DNA of 64,000 bases, from positions 2,701,741 to 2,765,740 of the forward strand of contig NZ_KI421509.1 in assembly GCF_000473225.1 (NCBI RefSeq), in the 5' to 3' direction. The notes below the pieces were generated by a model. It was not told where the DNA came from, ran no database searches, and was given only the letters and a program-made list of their open reading frames with translations. Positions 8,944-19,215 of the stretch are shown here, one piece after another. A program made the translations under genes and the position numbers. Positions within the stretch are counted from its first letter, which is position 1, and each line of letters opens with the position of its first letter. Source of the stretch: Sedimentitalea nanhaiensis DSM 24252. GTDB taxonomy: Bacteria > Pseudomonadota > Alphaproteobacteria > Rhodobacterales > Rhodobacteraceae.

Positions 8944-9773
8944 GCGAGGCTGGCCAGGAATTCGGGCGTCAGGGTGCCCGAGGCGACATGCATCGTGGGG
9001 CCGGTCATCCAGACGCCGTCGTCGCGCCAGTCGATGTTCAGCGTGCCGCCGTCCAGGTCGATACGCACCGCGCGCCCGGTCAGCCCGCGTCGGGCGGCGG
9101 CCACGGCGGTGGCACAGGACGACGAGCCCGAGGCCAGCGTGATGCCGACGCCGCGCTCCCATACCCGCATGCGGATGTGGTCGGGGCCGATGATCTGGGC
9201 CACCTGCACGTTGGTGCGCTGTGGATACAGCGGGTGATGTTCATAGCGCGCGCCGAACTCGGACAGCGGGATCGCCTCGGCGTCGGGTACAAAAAAGGTG
9301 CAGTGGGGGTTGCCCATGCCGGTGGCGGTGGGGCCGCCCTCGATCGGCAGTTCCAGCGTGTCCATTTCCTCGGCCAGCGGAATGTCGCGCCAGTCCAGCT
9401 GCGGCTGACCCATGTTGACCGAGGTCAGCCCGTCGCCCGCATCGCATGCCAAGAGCGTGCCGCGGTCGGTGGTCAGGGTCAGTTCGGTTTTCCCGGTTTG
9501 CACGATCAGCATGCGCGCGATGCAGCGGGTGGCATTGCCACAGGCCGCCGAGGTCGAGCCGTCGGCATTGTAAAAGGTCAGATGGGCATCTCCCGTGCCC
9601 GGTGTGATGACGGCAAGCTGATCGAAACCGATGCCGCAATGGCGGTCGGCCACGGCCTGCGCCAGGGCCGGGGTCACCTGATGCGCATGGGCGCGCGCGT
9701 CCACAACGACAAAGTCATTTCCCAGCCCGTGCATTTTCATGAAGGGCAAACCGCTGTTCTGAAGGTCCTGCAT
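8940..9773 (-). CDS. dapF: Diaminopimelate epimerase
   Basis: A 277-residue DapF. The two catalytic cysteines are visible in the halves NADGSTSAACGNATRC and ASGSSSCATAVAA, with MHGLGNDFVVVDAR at the N-terminus. It interconverts LL- and meso-diaminopimelate for lysine and peptidoglycan synthesis. Start could also be the methionines at residues 12 or 14 just before HGLGNDF. It overlaps mtaB by four bases. Confidence 0.95.
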   Translation of the reverse strand: MQDLQNSGLPFMKMHGLGNDFVVVDARAHAHQVTPALAQAVADRHCGIGFDQLAVITPGTGDAHLTFYNADGSTSAACGNATRCIARMLIVQTGKTELTLTTDRGTLLACDAGDGLTSVNMGQPQLDWRDIPLAEEMDTLELPIEGGPTATGMGNPHCTFFVPDAEAIPLSEFGARYEHHPLYPQRTNVQVAQIIGPDHIRMRVWERGVGITLASGSSSCATAVAAARRGLTGRAVRIDLDGGTLNIDWRDDGVWMTGPTMHVASGTLTPEFLASLA

Positions 9774-9992
9774 AGCGCGGATATAGCGCCGCCGGGGCAG
9801 CGAATCCAGAGTATCATTGCGAAACTTGTAACAGGGGCTTGACCCCGCCCGATGACTTTTCTAGGAAGGCCGCCATGTTCGGGTCCAAGAAATTGCGATT
9901 TGGACGGAATGACGCGATTTTGGTGGTTGATCCCGTTGGACCAATTGGCATAGAGAGCGCCAAGGGATCGGGAAACCGTTACCGCAAAGAGT

Positions 9993-10068
9993 GGGCCGTT
10001 AGCTCAGTTGGTAGAGCAACTGACTTTTAATCAGTGGGTCGCAGGTTCGAATCCTGCACGGCTCACCA
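9993..10068 (+). tRNA. tRNA-Lys (anticodon UUU)
   Basis: A complete cloverleaf: acceptor GGGCCGT / ACGGCTC, D arm GCTCAGTTGGTAGAGC, anticodon stem ACTGA / TCAGT with loop CTTTTAA (anticodon TTT at 10026-10028), T arm GCAGGTTCGAATCCTGC, and an encoded CCA. A run of T with one C follows and probably ends transcription. Confidence 0.97.
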
Positions 10069-10602
10069 CTTTTTTCTTTGAGTTCAACTGATTGCGCGAT
10101 GTCCAAATATGGACCATCGCGTGTTTCGGTTCGCTGGAAGCAATACGGAACCACGGTGCAGAAGAAATGAGTTGCCCCGAACAGATGCATTCTCGCAACG
10201 CTCTGGATTCTGTTCCAGTTCAATCGTGGCCGTGGTCCATATTGCTTCATTACAAGCCAGGCTGACATTCTCGCGGAGTGGGCTGCCTAAGAGTGACGGC
10301 CTTGCCAATCTTTCCTAAACTCAGAAGGACCGCCCTATGGCCGCAGAGCATATGCCCCACCGCCGCCGACCCGGATTGACCTTTCAGCTATGACGGAGTG
10401 GGGTCGCCGCCACGCAAAGGGCGGAAAGTGTGAATTCGCTGCAGGTGCAAGAGCGAGGGGCGCATTATCCGGAAGCGGACTTACTTAATTGTTCCATCCC
10501 GGATGATCACATAGAGCCTCGGCGATCCACCGGTCATGCTTGGTCCCCGACCGACCCAAGGGGCGCCGGAGACCGAATTCCGCAACTTAGCGGTCTTGAT
10601 GT
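10069..10602. other. Non-coding stretch after tRNA-Lys
   Basis: About 530 bases with no supported gene. A stable hairpin at 10095-10121 (CGCGATG pairing with CATCGCG, extended by TCCA / TGGA) lies just after the tRNA T-run. No direct repeat of the tRNA 3' end was found here or near the integrase relic at 19 kb. Confidence 0.4.
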
Positions 10603-13098
10603 TCAATCACTGGCCTTCTGCAGTGCTGCCTGCAGTTTCACCTTGTCGGCATCGGAAAGCTGGGGCCGGTCTACTCTTACGGTCAGCTTTTCGAGCTTGG
10701 CAGTCAGGCTAAAGGGTGGTTTGTAGTCGGCATCGTTCACACCCGTCAGCGTGTCCGAACCGATGTCGAACGACTCGTCCCATTGGAGGATGATCGGAAT
10801 GGTCTTGTCCATCTTTTTGGTGTCGACCACGTCGCCATCCACCTTGAGGGTTCCGGTTCCCGGTTGACCGACCCCGCTGAGGTTGTTGTAGGCGAGTGTC
10901 CCATTGCCGATCCCGTCATAGACGAAATCAAACTCGACGGTGTGCTTGCCCGGGCTTAGCGCCTCCTTGCCCTCCCATTTGATACGGTTGAGGTCGAGCA
11001 TGTTCCACAGGAACACCGGCTTGCCTTCCAGAAGGTAGAAGCCGTACCCCGCGAACCGCCCGCCGGACGTCAGAATCATGCCTTCGGCGCCACTTTGAGG
11101 CACATCAAGTTCAGCGGTAATCGTATAGGACGTATTGAGCAGCAACGGGGAGTCGCCCTGAGGCAGCCCGACCATCGGGCTTGTATAGACAAACTCGTCG
11201 CGACCGGCGGTGATGTTCGGACGCGGTGCCGCCATCCGTGCGGCGACCGAAGCGTCCAGAGGGAAGACCTGGTACTTCGTGGCCTCCCGGATAAAAGTCT
11301 CCCTCAGTTTTTGCACCATGTCCGGGTGAGCCGCCGCAATATCCGTGCTCTGCGTCGGGTCGTCCTTCAGATTGTAAAGCTCGAACACCTGGTTGTTCAA
11401 TGGATCGGGATTGGGCGTCGCAAAGCCTTCCCATGGTGCCCGGTTCACTTTGGTTCCGAGGAACCAGCCATCGTGCCACAGTCCCCATTGCCCCATCATT
11501 TCAAAATACTGAGTATCTCGCGGTGGTGGCGCATCGGCGTTCTTGGCATCGAAAAGATAGGCAAAGCTTTTGCCGTCTATCGGGGCCTGCGTGATCCCGT
11601 CAACGGATTGCGGAGCCGTGATTCCGACTGCTTCCAGGATTGTCGGCATCACATCAATCACGTGCAGGAACTGGTCGCGCTTGCCGCCCTTGTCAGTGAT
11701 CTTTGCGGGCCAGGTGACCGTCATGTTCTGCCTGACTCCGCCGAGTTTCGACGCAATCTGCTTCATCCAAGGATAAGGAGTGTCGAAGGCCCAGACCCAG
11801 CCCACAGCCATATGGTTGTAAGTGTGCTCGGTTCCCCAAACATCATACCACTTCATCTGCTCTTCTGCGGGGATCGCGTTCACGCCATTGAACCATGCGA
11901 CTTCGTTCGGGGTGCCAAGAAGTCCGCCTTCGGCGCTCGTACCGTTATCGCCATTGATGTAGATGATCAGCGTGTTGTCGTATTCGCCGATATCCTTGAG
12001 CGCCTGGACGACCCGTCCGATCTCATCGTCCATATATGCGGAGTACGCGGCAAAAACGTCCACCTGGCGAATGAACAGTTTTTTCTCGACATCCGTGAGC
12101 TTGTCCCATTCCTTGATGTAGTCGGTGGGCCAAGGCGTGATCTTGGCATCCTCGGGGAAGAAGCCCATCTCTTTCTGCCTGTCAAAGATGGCCTCTTGCA
12201 CTTTGTTCCAGCCCTCGTCGAAGAGATGCATTGCGCTGATCTTGTCGACCCATTCCTGTGTCGGATGGTGCGGCGCATGAGTGGCACCGGGCGCAAACTT
12301 GACCAGAAACGGTTTGGACGGGTTTGTTTGGTGCATCCGCCTGATCCAGTCGATGGCGTCGTCTGCCATGCCGGTCATGAGGTTCCACCCGGGCTTGCCC
12401 TCGAACGGATAGATTTGCGTGGTATTGCGGAAGAGATTTGGCTGCCACTGATTGGCGTCGCCGCCGACAAAGCCATAAAAATACTCGAAACCCATGCCCG
12501 TCGGCCATTGGTCAAACGGGCCGCTCTGGCTTGCCTCGAATGCAGGCGTGTTGTGGTTCTTGCCGAACCACGAAGTATTGTAGCCATTGTCGAGCAGGAT
12601 GCGCCCGACCGTCGTCTTGTCTTCAGCGATGATGCTGTTGTAGCCGGGGTAACCGGTCGACTGCTCCGAGATCACCCCAAACCCAGCGTTGTGATGGTTG
12701 CGTCCGGTAAGCAGCGCCGCCCGTGTCGGCGAACAGAGTGCTGTCGAATGGATACTCGTGAAAGAAAGCCCGTCAGCGGCGAGCGCGTCCATCGTCGGAT
12801 GAGGAATAATGCCGCCAAAGGTGCTTGGGATACCCCAGCCGGAATCGTCGGTAATAATTAGTAACACGTTCGGCGCGTCTTCCGGCGGAACGACGCGCGG
12901 GGTCCACCACTGGGTCGAATCCCGTGCCAGAGTTCCAATCTCGCCGCCGAACTGAACAGGCGGAGGCGGCAATTGCAGCCCGTTTATCGTTCTGGTCGCG
13001 TTTGGAACTCCAGATGTGCTTTGCGCAAAGACCGGTTCAGCCAGTCCACCAACAGCAAAGCTCACCAGAACGGTCGAAATAACACGATTGAGCAACAT
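10603..13098 (-). CDS. Exported sulfatase (arylsulfatase family)
   Basis: An 831-residue protein with a signal peptide (LNRVISTVLVSFAVGGLAEPVFA) and the sulfatase fold. NVLLIITDDSGWG holds metal ligands and LCSPTRAALLTGRNHH is the C-x-P-x-R formylglycine signature, which needs maturation by a formylglycine-generating enzyme. The region after about residue 560 extends beyond the catalytic domain and ends in a beta-rich part. The ATG at 13098 is chosen for its GGAAGGAAC ribosome site and the signal peptide; the frame is open upstream to a TTG at 13176. No carbohydrate genes are adjacent, so the sulfated substrate is unknown. It lies in the accessory region. Confidence 0.9.
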   Translation of the reverse strand: MLLNRVISTVLVSFAVGGLAEPVFAQSTSGVPNATRTINGLQLPPPPVQFGGEIGTLARDSTQWWTPRVVPPEDAPNVLLIITDDSGWGIPSTFGGIIPHPTMDALAADGLSFTSIHSTALCSPTRAALLTGRNHHNAGFGVISEQSTGYPGYNSIIAEDKTTVGRILLDNGYNTSWFGKNHNTPAFEASQSGPFDQWPTGMGFEYFYGFVGGDANQWQPNLFRNTTQIYPFEGKPGWNLMTGMADDAIDWIRRMHQTNPSKPFLVKFAPGATHAPHHPTQEWVDKISAMHLFDEGWNKVQEAIFDRQKEMGFFPEDAKITPWPTDYIKEWDKLTDVEKKLFIRQVDVFAAYSAYMDDEIGRVVQALKDIGEYDNTLIIYINGDNGTSAEGGLLGTPNEVAWFNGVNAIPAEEQMKWYDVWGTEHTYNHMAVGWVWAFDTPYPWMKQIASKLGGVRQNMTVTWPAKITDKGGKRDQFLHVIDVMPTILEAVGITAPQSVDGITQAPIDGKSFAYLFDAKNADAPPPRDTQYFEMMGQWGLWHDGWFLGTKVNRAPWEGFATPNPDPLNNQVFELYNLKDDPTQSTDIAAAHPDMVQKLRETFIREATKYQVFPLDASVAARMAAPRPNITAGRDEFVYTSPMVGLPQGDSPLLLNTSYTITAELDVPQSGAEGMILTSGGRFAGYGFYLLEGKPVFLWNMLDLNRIKWEGKEALSPGKHTVEFDFVYDGIGNGTLAYNNLSGVGQPGTGTLKVDGDVVDTKKMDKTIPIILQWDESFDIGSDTLTGVNDADYKPPFSLTAKLEKLTVRVDRPQLSDADKVKLQAALQKASD

Positions 13099-13722
13099 AT
13101 GTGTTCCTTCCCATTTGCCATCGAACGTCTCAGCACCGTGCGGCCTGTGATGTCGTTCAGAACTCATAAGCTTCAATTGGCGTCTCCGCTAATTGGAAAG
13201 ATGTCAGACCGCAAAGCCGGAACTATCAACAAAGTCTGGGTCGCGCGTGGCCAGATCACCTTGATCCACGTCAAGGGCTGCCGGAAAAGGGGTTGTGCAG
13301 TACCGCGTATTGGCGGCGGCGGGCAACAATGGGATCACCGTCAGCGTAGACGTGGTGAACGTCAGGAATTTCCGGAGGCTGTTTGAAAACTCCGCCGGTC
13401 GACTGCGAGCGGTCGAGAACTCCTGATAACGTCATTCTCTCGTCCAACTGGACGGGCTTTTCTACACTTCGCCGATACCAGTGCGACGACAGAAATTCCT
13501 GCCCCGAGTTTTCACACAGCCTGTCCGCACTGCTGTCATTTGTCTTCGACCGGATGTTGCTGGGATAGCGATTGGATCCGAACATGAACTGAACTGTCAT
13601 GGCAAATCATGTGCAAAACCGGGCTTTCCCGTACATTCCTGTGCTTTCGCGGTTCCGAGAAGGTCATGAAAAGACATGGAATACCCATGCCTTTTCGTTA
13701 CTTTTCATGGCATTCCGCTGCA
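13099..13722. other. Non-coding stretch between sulfatase and Rep gene
   Basis: About 620 bases. Short open frames exist on both strands but none has a recognisable product or a good ribosome site. The half near the sulfatase probably holds its promoter. The end near the Rep gene contains the inverted repeats listed separately. Confidence 0.4.
13665..13709. repeat. Nested inverted repeats just downstream of the Rep gene
   Basis: GAAAAGACATGG (13668-13679) pairs with CCATGCCTTTTC (13685-13696) with one mismatch and a five-base loop. An overlapping outer pair, CATGAAAAG (13665-13673) and CTTTTCATG (13701-13709), could form instead. The position 14 bases past the Rep stop fits a terminator or part of a rolling-circle origin; the sequence does not decide. 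Confidence 0.45.
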
Positions 13723-15048
13723 TTACCGGGCATCCAGAAACACATAGCGGTTTTTGGCGTTTTCCAACTGTTTTGCCGTCTTTTCCGGGCTTTTTCTGAC
13801 CATGCCCGACAAATCCTTGGCGGTGACGGAAAAGAACGTTTCCAACCCTTCCTGCCCAATACCGCGCAAAGCCGCCAAGGTGATGGTGCTGCCCAGAATG
13901 TTGCGGGTCAGCACGGAAATGTGCTGTTCGCGATGAACCTCTTTCATCGGGTTCGGATCACAGCCTGACCGCATGTCGCACAGATCGTCATTCATGTCGG
14001 CACATACCGTTTCCCAAAGCGGATGATTGGGCCATCTGGCCCGGTTCGGATCGGTGGGGCTGGGTGTCGCATAGCGCACAACTTCGCCCGAATGGCGGCA
14101 CAAATCCCCGAACCGGTCGTAAAATTGCGCCCATGTGCGGATGTTCCATGTATCTTTCAGCAAATCCTTGCCCGCCCGGAATTCGACCCGCCAGATGCTG
14201 TTTTCAGGCGCGTTCGGATCGAGCGGAGGCAACCCTTGGCGTTTCAGGCTATGGTTCCAGATCGTCCACCAGTGATCCTTGCCGGATGCGATGATTTCAC
14301 GGCGTTTGTCATAGATGATGACCTGCCGATTGCGCGGCCCGCCGATGGTCACGGATGTGACGCGACCGGATTTGCCGTTCACGCTCTTGTCGAACCCGGT
14401 CACATAGTCCCGCCGGTTGGCACCCGAGTGCATGACGAACTGTTCCGGGGCCAGGTCGAAACCGGGGGCCAGCACATCGACGCAGAAATCGACCCGCGAA
14501 ATGCTCACATCGTCGTCGGTGAACCGAACGCCCAACCGGGCCAAAGTGTCGTCCAGATGTTGCCGCGCGGCGGCGATGCCGAAGAACGCCAGATAGAACG
14601 ATCCGAAAGATACGCGAATGCCCCATTTGTCACGGGTGTTGGGTTTCTTGAAGAACCAGGTCGCGCCATAGGGGCCGCCGCTGGCGATGAACCGATAGCC
14701 GTTGCCGCCATGTGCTTTCAGGTGCAGTTGAACGCCGTTGTAGTCTACCAGAACGTCTTGGCGGTCCTTGTCGGCGCGTTCCTTTTCGCCTTCCAGATGG
14801 TCGAACAGATCGGACGGGATGTTGGCCTGAATGGATACGGCGAAGGTGTCAAACCCCTTGTGCAGAACCTGATATTCTGCGGTTTCAGGGGGCGGTGTAT
14901 TTCCAGAGGGGGGTGCTACAATCACCCCCCTTTGCCCGCGATCCAGCGCCGACGCAGGTGCGGATTGCCGCCGGTGGATGCCTCCGGCGGGGTAGCTTTT
15001 GTTTTGGGGCCGGACGGGTCGTCCGGCGTTGATGCAATCAGGCTGCAT
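13723..15048 (-). CDS. Rolling-circle-type replication initiation protein of an integrative element
   Basis: A 441-residue protein resembling the Rep_trans / replication-initiation-factor proteins of integrative and conjugative elements. Supporting segments are ISRVDFCVDVLAPGFD, VIIYDKRREI and WRVEFRAGKDLLKDTW, arranged as in that family. The start at 15048 is chosen because its ATG lies within the last codons of the upstream 72-residue gene. The frame stays open upstream but that part is inside that gene. It probably nicks DNA to start replication or transfer of the element. No mobilisation partners are present. Confidence 0.62.
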   Translation of the reverse strand: MQPDCINAGRPVRPQNKSYPAGGIHRRQSAPASALDRGQRGVIVAPPSGNTPPPETAEYQVLHKGFDTFAVSIQANIPSDLFDHLEGEKERADKDRQDVLVDYNGVQLHLKAHGGNGYRFIASGGPYGATWFFKKPNTRDKWGIRVSFGSFYLAFFGIAAARQHLDDTLARLGVRFTDDDVSISRVDFCVDVLAPGFDLAPEQFVMHSGANRRDYVTGFDKSVNGKSGRVTSVTIGGPRNRQVIIYDKRREIIASGKDHWWTIWNHSLKRQGLPPLDPNAPENSIWRVEFRAGKDLLKDTWNIRTWAQFYDRFGDLCRHSGEVVRYATPSPTDPNRARWPNHPLWETVCADMNDDLCDMRSGCDPNPMKEVHREQHISVLTRNILGSTITLAALRGIGQEGLETFFSVTAKDLSGMVRKSPEKTAKQLENAKNRYVFLDAR

Positions 15049-15256
15049 TGATCTTCCTCCCGATCCAGATTTCCGCCCGCTCAGCGCATTTTGCGACATT
15101 GAGCAGGTCGGAATGCGAATAGCTGGATGTGCTTTGCCATTGGCCTTCGTTGTTCTTGTAGGACCGGGCAATATCGACGGAATAGAAGCCGTCATTGTCC
15201 CAGACGGTTGCGGTGATAAGGCCAAGCCTGACCTTGTATGCGGGTTGGGTGCTCAT
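15038..15256 (-). CDS. Small hypothetical protein upstream of rep (72 residues)
   Basis: A 72-residue acidic-to-neutral protein without membrane segments, containing VWDNDGFYSVDIARSYKNN and a C-terminal AKCAERAEIWIGRKINAA. I do not recognise a family. It sits between the HTH gene and rep on the same strand, and its last 11 bases overlap the rep start, so the two are probably translated together. The spacing and position suggest a conserved accessory gene of the element. Confidence 0.6.
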   Translation of the reverse strand: MSTQPAYKVRLGLITATVWDNDGFYSVDIARSYKNNEGQWQSTSSYSHSDLLNVAKCAERAEIWIGRKINAA

Positions 15257-15347
15257 GTGATTTTCCTTTCAGTTTGAGCGGCAGCCATGATGGGGCGCGA
15301 CACGCATTTGCACCGCGCCCCGTTTGAAGGCCGTCCGGCCCCAAAAT

Positions 15348-15376
15348 CCCCAAGGCTGCTACCAACCGCCTTGGGG
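15348..15376 (-). terminator. Stem-loop between HTH gene and the 72-residue gene
   Basis: An eight-base perfect stem CCCCAAGG / CCTTGGGG with a 13-base loop, followed on the minus strand by ATTTTGG. It lies 13 bases after the HTH stop and may end or attenuate that transcript. Confidence 0.6.
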
Positions 15377-15388
15377 CAAAACTGAATG

Positions 15389-15613
15389 TCAGATGGGTTG
15401 CGAGGTGTTCGAAACCGTGCGCTGTGCGATCCATGCGAACAGATCGGCGCGGCGATACCGGATCGACCTGGACGAAACCCGAACAAAGTCCGGCCCGCCA
15501 CCGCGATGCCGCCAATTCTGCAATGCCCGCACCGAATAGCAAAGGATCGACGCCGCTTCGCGTTCGTCAACCAAGGTATTCAGGTCGGGGGTTTGTGGTG
15601 CCTGCTGTGCCAT
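15389..15613 (-). CDS. AlpA/excisionase-like helix-turn-helix protein
   Basis: A 74-residue protein with the MerR-like HTH seen in AlpA and excisionase proteins: LVDEREAASILCYSVRALQNW, then RRGGGPDFVRVSSRSIRYRR and DLFAWIAQR. Such proteins regulate integrase genes or bend att sites during excision. It is the first gene of a three-gene minus-strand row (HTH, small protein, rep). Confidence 0.8.
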   Translation of the reverse strand: MAQQAPQTPDLNTLVDEREAASILCYSVRALQNWRHRGGGPDFVRVSSRSIRYRRADLFAWIAQRTVSNTSQPI

Positions 15614-15737
15614 TTCTTTTCCTCACGAGATGTCTTGCCTTGTGAAGAAAAGGTAGATGAGCGAAGGACGCCGAAATAGACGCCGCGATTTCAATAGTTC
15701 AGCGCCCCCATGTGCGGGGAACTAGCAACTGTATTGT

Positions 15738-16697
15738 TCATTCTGGATGAGGCGTCCATTTTTGCCCTGATTTGACGAGGGCATTTGCGATGGTCACAAG
15801 CTTTCGGGCGACGGCGACAATGACGACCTTGTGTGGTTTACCTGCGGCACGCAGACGATCCGCGAAGGTTTTCAGGACCTGATTGTGGTGGCTGGCAACG
15901 AGGGCCGCCTGGAATATTACGTGCCTGAGCAGTCGTCGCCCTCCGCCGATAGCGCGCTTACCACGCATCGCTCTGCTGTCGTGTGCAATCGGTGCGAGGC
16001 CCGCGAGCGCGGCGGCCTGCTCGCCTGTGATCTGACCAAGTTCTGGCATCTCGGCGATCAACATCGAGCTGGCAACCGGGCCGACCCCGGGGACGGACCG
16101 CAGGATACCGGCAGTTGCGGCCAGTTCATCGTCTGCAGCGATGGTCTGTTCAATCCGCGCCTCCAGATCCGCGATTTGGCGGTCGAGAAGCGTGCGCCGC
16201 TGGTCGTCCATACTCGCGAACATCTCGGCAGATCCCAGTTTCCCATGCGCCTTTATCTGTGCCAGAAGGCGTTTTCTGCTCTCAACGAGCTGCCCGCGCT
16301 TTGACGTCAAGGCTCTGAGAACCCGCAGCTTTTCATGTGGCAGACTGCGCCCGGCACCGGGCCGGAACATCATGAACCGGGCGATGAGTTCCGCATCTAT
16401 CCGATCCGTTTTGGCCCGTGTGCCCCGGCTTGCGGCGAAGGCCTTGATTTGCGCTGGCGGCAATTGTCGCGTCGCCACGCTGGCGGCCTCCAGCGCCGCC
16501 CATAAACGCCATTCCTGGCCTCCGGTTGCCTCGAAGCAGACCAGGCCGTTGACGTCCCGAGCCAACCGCACCAGCTGTTCGTGCCCCTCATCCGCGTTCG
16601 GCAATCTCAACCACTTGCCATCCGGCAGGCAATGAATGTCCAGCCAATCCCGCGAGACATCTATGCCGATGATCCGGTCGTGTGCTACCGTTTCCAT
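15738..16697 (-). CDS. IS110-family transposase, left copy (altered active-site neighbour)
   Basis: A 319-residue DEDD transposase. The RuvC-like part has [24 protein letters not shown] and [13 protein letters not shown]. The C-terminal part has [20 protein letters not shown] and then [17 protein letters not shown]. The family's catalytic serine is Ser241 in this numbering. Residue 242 is Arg here but Gly in the other copy and in the usual family motif (SG..RG), so this copy may be weak or inactive. Start ATG follows AGGAAGAGAGC. Confidence 0.93.
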   Translation of the reverse strand: METVAHDRIIGIDVSRDWLDIHCLPDGKWLRLPNADEGHEQLVRLARDVNGLVCFEATGGQEWRLWAALEAASVATRQLPPAQIKAFAASRGTRAKTDRIDAELIARFMMFRPGAGRSLPHEKLRVLRALTSKRGQLVESRKRLLAQIKAHGKLGSAEMFASMDDQRRTLLDRQIADLEARIEQTIAADDELAATAGILRSVPGVGPVASSMLIAEMPELGQITGEQAAALAGLAPIAHDSRAMRGKRAIGGGRRLLRHVIFQAALVASHHNQVLKTFADRLRAAGKPHKVVIVAVARKLVTIANALVKSGQKWTPHPE

Positions 16698-16698
16698 G

Positions 16699-16857
16699 CT
16701 CTCTTCCTTCTGCTTCGTGGTCCTGATCGGCCACATTCAACTGTTCGAGACGATGAAGAGAGACGGTGCTGGCTCGCTAGCAAACGTGGTCAGGCCACAA
16801 GGCTCAGACGCCATACACCGTCCCACCACCGGCCTCGGCCAAGGTCGGTGGTGGGAG
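16699..16857 (-). ncRNA. Candidate bridge RNA of the left IS110 copy
   Basis: The exact mirror image of the leader of the right copy, between the element's left end and the transposase start. It has the same stem-loop (CCCACCACCG / CGGTGGTGGG) and the same two internal-loop domains. IS110-group elements are known to encode their bridge RNA in this position. Structure was drawn by eye only. Confidence 0.6.
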
Positions 16858-16890
16858 GAGATTAGCAAAGCGCAGATACAGAAGGGTCAG

Positions 16891-17718
16891 GACCCATTGA
16901 TTTCCGCCTGGCTGCGTGATTCACGGTCTGAAAACGAGCGGTGAACATGTCTGATCTTTTCTGGCTGAGCGACGCGCAAATGGCACGTCTCAAACCATAC
17001 TTCCCGAAGCCTCACGGCAAACCGCGCGTTGGCGACCGGCGCGTGTCGAGTGGGATTATCTTCATCGATCGCAATGGCTTAAGGTGGCGCGATGCGCCCA
17101 AGGAATACGGCCCGCACAAGACGCTCTACAATCGCTGGAATCGGTGGCGCGACAAGGGCGTCTTCGCCCGGATGATGGCTGGTTTGGCCGCCGAGCACGG
17201 CGAGACGAAGGCCGTCACGATCGACGCAACCTATCTCAAGTGCCACAGAACCGCGAGCAGCACGGGCGTGAAAAAGGGGCGCGTGGACGCCTGATCGGGC
17301 GCAAAAAGAGCGGCATGAACACCAAACCGCACGCCCTCTGCGACAGCCAGGGGCGCCCGATCAACCTGTTCGTCACCGCCGGACATGTCAGGGACTACAT
17401 CGGTGCGCGAGCATTGCTGGGCAGCCTGCCGAACGTGGATCGGTTGCTCGGAGATCGAGGTTACGATGCGGATTGGTTCCGAGAAGTGTTGAAAGACAAA
17501 GGCATACGCGCCTGCATCCCCGGTCGGGATCAGCGGAAGAAACCGGTGAAATACGACAAGCGCCGCTACAAGCGCCAAAACCGGATCGAGATCATGTTCG
17601 GCAGCCACAAGGATTGGCGGCGTGTGGCAACACGATATGATAGATGCCCGAAGGTCTTCCTCTCCGCCATCGCTCTCGCAGCCATCGTCATGTTCTGGCT
17701 ATGAAACAAGAACGAGTC
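16891..17718 (+). mobile_element. IS5-family insertion sequence (828 bases)
   Basis: The segment left after removing both IS110 copies. Its ends read GACCCATTGATTTCC on the left and, on the opposite strand, GACTCGTTCTTGTTTC on the right, so the terminal repeat is GACYCRTT. CTAG would flank it on both sides. The length and the two overlapping frames fit the IS427 group of the IS5 family. Confidence 0.8.
16947..17704 (+). CDS. IS5-family (IS427-type) transposase made by -1 frameshift
   Basis: Two frames together encode a DDE transposase of about 252 residues. The first (16947-17294) has the N-terminal domain (LSDAQMARLKPYFP, then GLRWRDAPKEYGPHKTLYNRW) and the first catalytic Asp in TIDATYLK. 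The second, ending at 17704, has LLGDRGYDADWF with the second Asp and RIEIMFGSHKDWRRVATRYD with the Glu. The slippery heptamer A-AAG-GGG at 17273-17279 lies in the overlap and gives the expected KKGARGRLIGR junction. All catalytic residues remain. Confidence 0.9.
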
Positions 17719-17751
17719 CTGACCCTTCTGTATCTGCGCTTTGCTAATCTC

Positions 17752-18871
<1,120 letters not shown>

Positions 18872-18936
18872 ACAATACAGTTGCTAGAGGTGCCAAACTA
18901 CGTGTCGTTCTACATCAACCAAGCGATTGTTTTCGC

Positions 18937-19215
18937 TTAGAGTATTTGTCGTTTTGTCGAATCCTCTTCTTTGGGTTCGTCAAGTTTCGAACCCGTTTCG
19001 TTCTGACGCAGCTTGGCAAAACCTTGATCCGCCATAAGGCCACGCCGCCTTGCCCGCGTAAACCTGAACCATCTGCGGCGATGTACGACCCGTCCACGCC
19101 ATGATTTCACGTTCCGATGCGCCAGCCTCAGCCAAACGTGTGGCGCAAGCTTTTCGCAAACCGTGCGATGCGCAGGCTGTCAGACCGGCGGAATTGCACC
19201 ATTTGCGCAGACCGG
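18937..19215 (-). pseudogene. Tyrosine integrase relic (C-terminal part, frameshifted)
   Basis: On the minus strand the segment reads RKWCNSAGLTACASHGLRKA, then CATRLAEAGASEREIMAWTG and SPQMVQVYAGKA, the C-terminal catalytic domain of phage-type integrases, with H-x-x-R and the nucleophile Tyr. The frame then breaks near 19040-19050; in the next frame it continues LMADQGFAKLRQNETGSKL and ends at 18937. Upstream the frame is also lost near 19215. The usual TGH is TGR here. It is the likely former integrase of the element holding rep and the HTH gene. Confidence 0.82.

Noticed and set aside
9999-10268. A minus-strand frame ending in a conserved-looking CRIRTCDPLIKSQLLYQLS
   Set aside because: This peptide is the antisense translation of tRNA-Lys, a well-known false prediction.
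11095-12861. A 588-codon plus-strand frame inside the sulfatase
   Set aside because: Antisense shadow; the minus-strand frame has the sulfatase signature and signal peptide.
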